Assembly (NCBI GenBank): GCA_015501585.1
Contig: JADNRY010000004.1
Span: 434,001-498,000 of the forward strand
Direction: 5' to 3'
Length of the DNA stretch: 64,000 bases
From: Rhodocollybia butyracea
Taxonomy: Eukaryota; Basidiomycota; Agaricomycetes; Agaricales; Omphalotaceae
Shown piece by piece: positions 57,866 through 64,000 of the stretch. Every line of letters begins with the position of its first letter. The stretch's first letter is position 1. Below the pieces are notes generated by a model. The model saw nothing but the letters and a program-made list of their open reading frames with translations, did no database searches and was not told the DNA's origin. A program made the translations under genes and the position numbers.

Positions 57866-59459
57866 AGAGAAGCTGCAGTTGGTGCGAGATGTGCGGAGGA
57901 GGCTCCCGATAGCATTAAACGTGTGAACCTTTCGGTATGTTGCAGTGATCCTCTGAGATGTTGACCGTTAACTGATTGCAAGCATGGATGTAGGTTTGGT
58001 TTTCTCCCATTGAGCTTGTGATTTGTACCGGAGGAGCGGGTATAGAAGTGTGGCACGCTGGTCAAAAGCTGTGACTGGAAATGATCTCGACTGTTTAACA
58101 TGGAACCATGCAATTTTCCGACGATTTTCGCCTCAGCCTAGTCCTCGATTGCCCCCAAACCTTGGATTATGATCTAACAAGATCCACTCCGAGCCAATGC
58201 ACTTGTAACAGCTCGAGAACGATGTAAGACTTGGACGGAATGTCACTATCCACATAAGTCACAGCGTACTTTCATTTTTTCAATACTTTGTCTTGTCTAG
58301 TAGTCATCGATTAGCCTCAAAACCAAAACCAATTATTAAGATCCAGCAAGATCCACTCTGATAACGATGTGTAAACAACGTACATCTCGGACGGCACGCA
58401 CGCAATACCGCGACGGTCGAACTCGGTTCCAGACATACCGGATCAGGTGCTTGCTTCCTGTCCTACCCACCTCATCTTGTCATATATGCGTTGCTTGTAA
58501 GTTGTAACAGACCTCTCAAGCTAAGATTCGGCTGGGGTTTGTGCGTAGGGAATCCAGTCACATCCGCGATCCCACATCTGTCCAAGAACTCGGAGGAACG
58601 GATCCAGAGGAGTCTTCCATTGCGACGCAGTTCGAAACCAGTGTCGATGTAGCTATCAACCCCAAATCCATCCCACCATTCCCATTCGCAAACCTAGGAG
58701 AATTGGGGCTCGACGCTCCACAGAGCTTTCTAGCTCATCCATAGAACCACGGACGTGTTGTGGGTTGCGGTGACAAACACCAAGCAGATTGTGGAAGAGG
58801 GTATTGCGGAGAGGAGAATTTCGGTCGTCGATACATAAGGTTTCGAATTTATCTCTATTGCAGGAATTCGGACTTCAACAGGCGGCATTATTATTTGATG
58901 GTTCTGGAAATGCGCTATCCAACTCGGTCAGTATCTTGAAAATTGCTACGAAAGTGACACGTACGTTCTCCCCAATACCAATGAAGCTCTATTCGAGAAC
59001 ACACCTTGCAGACCACTAAGCCATCTCTAGTTTCCGTTTATATACGAAAAACTCCATTGTATTTCAAGCACGGTTGAAGCAGGTATCATTGAAGCGGACA
59101 AGCAGAGTGACAGGACAAGTTGTCGTGACGCTTCGTGACGGTGATCGACTCGGTGATCGGTCCGGAGGCCAAAGCTGTCGATATTGAACCACAAACGAGT
59201 CCCAGTTTCAATATTTGCTAGGCTGATTTTCTATATTTCTGAAAGCATCCGATCATCCACACAGCAGTCGGTTTATACTAGTATAACGCGCTTTTCTTGA
59301 CAGCTAGGAGCTTTCAACCTTGGGGTCACTCTCAGGAACTCATCTCCACGAACAGCGAACCCATAGACTACTCGCCCTTGTGTCCAGGACTATAATCTTC
59401 CATAAATGAGGAGCGGCCTATAATAGTTTCGAAACTATCATGCACATAATCAGTCGAAC
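57866..59459. other. gene-poor interval with a decayed short duplication
   Basis: The phrase atta..atct.(a/g)caagatccactc appears near 58165 and 58340, so a segment of at least 40 bp is duplicated here. Otherwise no feature is recognised. Confidence 0.35.
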
Positions 59460-59532
59460 GGTTCATTTCAAATACTTCAACTTGCTCCCAACTCTCATTG
59501 TCTCATTTGTCTCAGTTTTTATCGGCTCTAGC

Positions 59533-60306
59533 ATGGTCCCTCCTTGGCCTGAATACGTTTCCGGATCCGACACTATCATCCGTTCCCATAGTTATTTGAG
59601 TCATGAATACTCTGCGCGTGAAGACAATGAAAAAACCTTGCCGGTTCGAGAAAAAACTTGTAAAAAAACTGGCTATGTGGGTTGTATTCACCTCGTTGTA
59701 GTAATAGAACAAGCGCTCATCTCCATATCTAGTTATGAAGAAGCTGTGTCCAAGCTTGAACAGCCATGCTCCTTTCGATTCATTCGCGATTGGTCTTTAG
59801 ACAGCAAGCGGAGTGCAATGATATTTTCCTCAATCGACTATGGGATTTCACTTGCTAACGATGGTACCCCCATTCTTGTCCAAACACCTTGCGGTCCTTG
59901 CAACTCGAAACTCCACAGTGTTGATCCCCAAGGGTGTGGTTGCGGAATTGAGACAAAGATTGTCCATTCAGGAGATGGAACCCCAAGGAAGAAGCACTTC
60001 AAATGGACAGAGATGGAAAGGCCACGGCGTGGGATCAATGTCAAAGCCCTTTGTATCACCCTTGTAGGGAAGGATGCTTGATGCCCCCAGAATGGATTCT
60101 AGAGAGGACGCTAGACGACATGCTTTCTTGTATACAAGAAAGAGCCATTTCTTTTCGACCTATTGGCTCAAAGGAGAAAGTATGGGTGGAAAGGTATAGA
60201 GGAAACTCCTGAGACCCCTACGATGATATACGAGCCTGATATACCTCCAAGCCCATATCGGTTTATAAGCAATCGCTATGGTGACGTCTCAGCCATCCTC
60301 ACTTAA
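59533..60306 (+). pseudogene. unrecognised Cys-containing family, copy 2, two frameshifts
   Basis: Very similar to copy 1 from upstream of the start (ggttcatttcaaatacttc at 59459) to the final GDVSAILT and stop at 60304-60306. A single G is missing near 60043 (AAAGCCCT where copy 1 has AAAGGTCCT) and a T is gained near 60126, so the two shifts compensate but leave about 28 codons out of frame. The amino acids in frame agree with copy 1 (LEQPCSFRFIRDWSLDSKRS, QTPCGPCNSKLHSVDPQGCG). Confidence 0.65.
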
Positions 60307-60549
60307 TCCCACAGGACGATGTTTTTTTAGTGATTGTCGTTATTTATTTTAGTATCCTCTTGTACTTGTATTTACCAAAAACATAGTCATCTTGTTACTT
60401 ACCTTTCCGGCTCGAATTTCTTTTCTCATCGTGCCAATCCGACATTTGAAAATTAGGAGTTTATTCTTACTGCCCCATTTTCGGATTGGACTGAGCAACC
60501 ACTCTCTTTTGACTAACGGATCGTCAGTACTGCTGCCGTCAAGTCAAAA

Positions 60550-60601
60550 GGAGTGGTTTCTAAGCAAGCGCTATGGTGACATCTCTACCATCCTGACCTA
60601 A
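60550..60601 (+). pseudogene. 3' end remnant of the same family
   Basis: Encodes EWFLSKRYGDISTILT and stop, followed by atccccacacgac as after the other copies. Only the last exon end survives, 250 bp downstream of copy 2, so at least four copies once existed in the window. Confidence 0.6.
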
Positions 60602-60676
60602 TCCCCACACGACAATATCCTAATAGTTTATTGTTATGAGTTACTACTTGTAGTCCTTCAACTCCTCCTGTACAGT

Positions 60677-62056
60677 GGATTCAATTGTTCTTAAAGAACA
60701 AACATTATTTATGATCATATACTTTAAGAAAACCTATAAGTATTCTTTAAGTGTTTAATGTCTCCCGTGGTATTTCCTCGCACTTACAATATAGTACCAA
60801 ATGTTTTCTTAAGATACTTTATTTCTTAACATTCTTTACTTATTTCTTTAATTCTTAAGAAAATTTTCTTAAGAACAATGCTGTTAGCAAATCGTTCTCT
60901 TGTGTGCAAATATTCATTAAGGAAAAAATCTTACTTGCTTCTTAAGAACAATAAGAAGCGCACTTTTCAAGCAAAAAGAAGCTCACTGCCTCTTCCTGTC
61001 CCCCAACATATCATGGCATTGGCTGCCAACCACATGCGAGCCCGGCATCCGGAATCCAAGAATTACCTTCACAAGCAGGGGGAGGGGGATGGGGTAAAAC
61101 GGCAGCAATTCAATGAGTGGTTGAGCATTAATAAGTAGTGCTTTTTGTCTATTGTTTGAAAAGACAAAGGAGTGCTCAAACAATAGACAGAAGGTGTGAC
61201 TGGCCTGATACTTATTGTCATTTCCAAGCGCTACTGTAACACGGGCCCTAGCCATTCCTAATAACAACACTTTGAAATTACTTTGCATCAAGTACAATAC
61301 ATAGGCAGGAAGGGGCCAAAAGAGAAGGCAAGAAGATGTGGCCTGCAGGTGGTCAAGCATTTAAAAGTACTTCTGTCTATTGTTTGAAAAGACAAAAGGA
61401 GATTGGACAAAGCCCATGCCGACTCTTACTTATTGTATTTTCCGAGCCAACAGCCGGTGCTTTGACCCATCACATGGTTGATGCAAATGGGCGCTAACAC
61501 CACTTCGCCTCTTTCTTTCTTTCATCTTCCGACCTCGTTGCGCCACATCGGCTCAACCAATTCACTGTCCAGCCACTGTCTGTCACTCCTGGGCCTACCA
61601 TTTAGTGTGGTGGCTCTGTCTGTAGGGTACTTGAGTAACAGACTTTCAACTCACAGGTTGTTGACGCGCCTTCTCGGTTCAAGATTGACTTGTGTGCTGT
61701 AGTGGCGCCAGGTGACTCTGATAGCAAAAGAGGGAAGTTTTTAGAGTGCTCTTAAGAAATACCCTCCTTAAAAATTCCTTAAGATTGATGTCTTCGATGT
61801 GAGTTCATGGTATTCTTCTGATCTTAAGAAATTGTTCTTAAACACTCCTTTAAGATCTTACCTCAAACCTTGACATTCCCGTGTCCACTGGTGAGTTTTG
61901 AGAGTACTCTTAAGAAAAAGCAACCTTAAAAATCTCTTAAGACTGTTGTTAAGTAATTTTATAGTTCTTAAGTAGTTGTATAAGTAGTAAGTACTTCTTA
62001 AAGTACTTAAAGTACATGATCATAAATAAAGTTGATTCTTTAAGAAAATGGAATCC
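60677..62056. mobile_element. AT-rich terminal-inverted-repeat element, about 1.38 kb
   Basis: The left end ggattcaattgttcttaaagaa...cattatttatgatcatatactttaag matches the reverse complement of the right end ggattccattttcttaaagaatcaac...tatttatgatcatgtactttaag over about 50 bp with few changes. Subterminal regions on both sides are packed with cttaag-type words. The interior has no transposase; an 86-codon frame (60878-61138) has no recognised motif. No confident target duplication was found. It sits between family copies 2/remnant and copy 3 and directly abuts the truncated 5' part of copy 3. Confidence 0.6.
61146..61189. repeat. perfect 14-bp stem hairpin inside the element
   Basis: Arms tgtctattgtttga (61146-61159) and tcaaacaatagaca (61176-61189) with a 16-base loop. 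The left-arm sequence with its downstream aaagacaaa recurs near 61374. Confidence 0.8.
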
Positions 62057-62412
62057 CATCCCTGGCTAGATCCCACATTTTGTGATACATCAAAGATAAT
62101 AAATACAAGGACGATAGATAGAAAGAACCCGCTACACATTGGAATACAAAACAGGATGTGGATGTATGGATCACAACTTGAAAATAGTGCCAGAACATCA
62201 AAGATATACTTAGCTGTAAGAGTGAGAATACGAGAATCAAACAAGATCCTACATAGAAATATGTAAGATGAAGAATTCAAGCCAAAGGTCGACAACCCTG
62301 GAACCAATACATCCATCTCCATGAAATACCGAAGTCTGAGATGCACAAGATCCGCCTTAACCACACAGTCCAGTAGTGCATGGACTTCATCTTCCACTAC
62401 CCCGAAACAAAA

Positions 62413-63189
62413 ATGACACAATCTCCTTGGACTAAATACGTTGCTGGATCGGACACTATCATCCGTTCTCACAATTACTTGAAACCATGGATATTTTGCC
62501 CGTAAAGACAACGAAAAAACCCTGCCGGTTCGAGAAAAACTTATGAAACAGTTGACTATGTGGGTTGTATTCACCTCATTGTAGTAATAGAATCAGTGTT
62601 CATCTCTATATCTAGTTATGAAGAAGCTGTGTCTAAGCTTGAACAGCCATGCTCCTTTCGATTCATCCGCGATTGGTCTTTGGACAGCAAGCGGACTGCG
62701 CTAATCATGGCTTCAAGCAAATACGGGATTTCACTTGCTAGCGATGGCAGCCCCATTCTTATACAAACACCTTGTGGTCCCTGCACCTCGAAACTCCATA
62801 GTGTTGATCCCCAAGAATGTGATTGTGGAATTGAGACAAAGGTTGTCTATTCAAAATATGGAACTCCAAGGAAGGAGCACTTCAAATGGACAGAGATGGA
62901 AAAGCCACGGTTTGGGATCAATGTCAAAGGCCCTTTGTATCACCCTTGTAGGGAAGGATGCTTGATGCCTCCAGAATGGGTTCTAGAGCAGAAGCTAGAC
63001 AGCATGAGATCGGCGTACAGGAAAGAGCCATTTCTCGCAGAACTATTGGCTCAAAGGAAAAAGTATGGGTGGAAAGGTATAGAGGAAACTCCCGAGACCC
63101 GTACTATGATATACAAGCTACCTCGAAAACCGAACCCGAATTGGTTTCTAAGCAAACTCTATGGTGACGTCTCTGCCATTCTCACTTAA
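62413..63189 (+). pseudogene. unrecognised Cys-containing family, copy 3, 5' end broken
   Basis: From 62560 to the stop at 63187-63189 the frame is open and aligns with copies 1 and 2 (YEEAVSKLEQPCSFRFIRDW, QTPCGPCTSKLHSVDPQECD, YHPCREGCLMPPEWVLEQ, KKYGWKGIEETPETRTMIYK). Upstream, the homology continues to an ATG at 62413 (MTQSPWTKYVAGSDTIIRS) but in other frames: an extra A near 62493 and a change near 62570. DNA upstream of 62413 is unlike the other copies. A shorter product from the in-frame ATG at 62560 is possible. Confidence 0.6.
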
Positions 63190-64000
63190 TCCCCCACAGG
63201 GCCATATTTTTCAGTGATTATCGTTATTCATTCTCGTATATTCTTGTATTTGTATTTACGAGAACATCGTCGCCTTATTATCTACTTCCCAGCTCAATTT
63301 CTTTTCTCTCTAGTAATGCCCACGACCCAGATACCACTTTCTTCCTTTCCGCAGCACTACTGCCAATCCTTTTGAAAATTAGTAATTTTGTATCTCACGA
63401 TAACAGAACTAGAAGACCATTTTTTTCGTGGTCTACGTATAGCTTAAAACTGGAAGGCTGTCGGTACGGATTTGTTGTCCTTATTGGTGAGTAAGAGATA
63501 AAGGATTTCTACGTATAACAGTCTGACGAACCCAAAATAATAATAACACATCGAAATTCCACCTCCGTTTTTGTCCTGTCTCTTTTGCGAGGGCGAAAAC
63601 GCGCGCACACCATAAAGTCGGATTCTGGGAAAACGAGATTGGATTTTGTAGTGCTTGTCCTAAAAAGTATCGTAAGCAACAGAGATACTAATGAAGCTTT
63701 ACTCTCACCATCCACAGAAACGAGAAAAAATTCGCACTAGGGCATCCCGAGTCCATACACAAAGCACGATCCAAGTGATATCTTTGAAGAAGCGGACCAG
63801 AGAGTTTCCGATGTGGTCAAGGAAGGCCTAGAACTAGCGGCGGCGGCTTAGTTTAGCGCAGGTTGTCAATTTGTCGTGGATACGGGAAATCAATAGGCTA
63901 CATACAATATACAGAGCGTCGTCTCGCAAACCAGAGGTCGAGGGAAAAAAACGAGAAGAGCGAATAATGTGAGACCTCAAGAACTTAGAAGATATGTAGT
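63190..64000. other. 3' flank of copy 3 and duplicated segment
   Basis: To about 63420 the sequence resembles the downstream flank of copies 1 and 2. From 63491 to 63643 it is the second copy of the 55.1-55.3 kb duplicate. No gene is recognised before the window end. Confidence 0.45.
63491..63643. repeat. segmental duplicate, copy 2 (partner 55128-55282)
   Basis: Same order and orientation as the partner, with small indels (for example aataataataac for aataacaac). It carries the equivalent of the kinase 3' end without the kinase. Confidence 0.75.

Overview
The window is nuclear DNA from a filamentous basidiomycete, most likely a mushroom-forming Agaricomycete. The genes have many short (about 45-60 nt) GT-AG introns with CTAAC-type branch sites. 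The families present (the multi-pass membrane family with a WRAW motif, a DUF6534-type membrane protein, a DUF6535 protein, SRPK-like kinase, APH-like phosphotransferases, an orsellinic-acid-type non-reducing polyketide synthase, an Ndc10/Crypton-type recombinase) are the usual ones for that group. No prokaryotic operon or replicon signal is seen.

Layout. 1-8 kb: membrane-protein genes in several states of decay and a small secreted-protein gene behind a clean TATA box. 8.5-10.6 kb: an intact nine-exon type-B carboxylesterase/lipase. 11.0-11.5 kb: a tRNA-Ser(GCU) gene with a 17-nt intron inside a cluster of decayed tRNA-like copies. 11.57-17.01 kb: a full-length but broken Ty1/copia LTR retrotransposon whose pol region carries four intron-like segments, two of them a tandem exon+intron duplication. 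17-24 kb: a decayed membrane gene cut at the LTR edge, an 18-bp minisatellite, an 805-bp MULE-like inverted-repeat element with a 9-bp target duplication, and a DUF6534-type gene. 24.5-43.4 kb: a possible secondary-metabolism neighbourhood with a C2H2 plus Zn2Cys6 transcription factor, a SAT-KS-AT-PT-ACP-ACP-TE polyketide synthase, and four tandem APH-like phosphotransferase genes that share a 14-nt micro-exon. 44-56.6 kb: a DUF6535 protein, the first of three copies of an unrecognised Cys-containing protein, a SAP/Ndc10-II/GCR1_C-type recombinase-like gene, an orphan XPG-N fragment and an SRPK-like kinase. 57-64 kb: gene-poor DNA with two more (broken) copies of the Cys-containing family separated by an AT-rich terminal-inverted-repeat element.

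Many otherwise well conserved genes are interrupted by single-base frameshifts, often in mononucleotide runs, with all catalytic residues retained. This could be recent pseudogenisation, but homopolymer-length errors in the assembly are an equally good explanation and should be tested before any of these genes is called dead. Exon boundaries below were inferred by eye from reading-frame continuity, splice consensus and family motifs; no database search was run.
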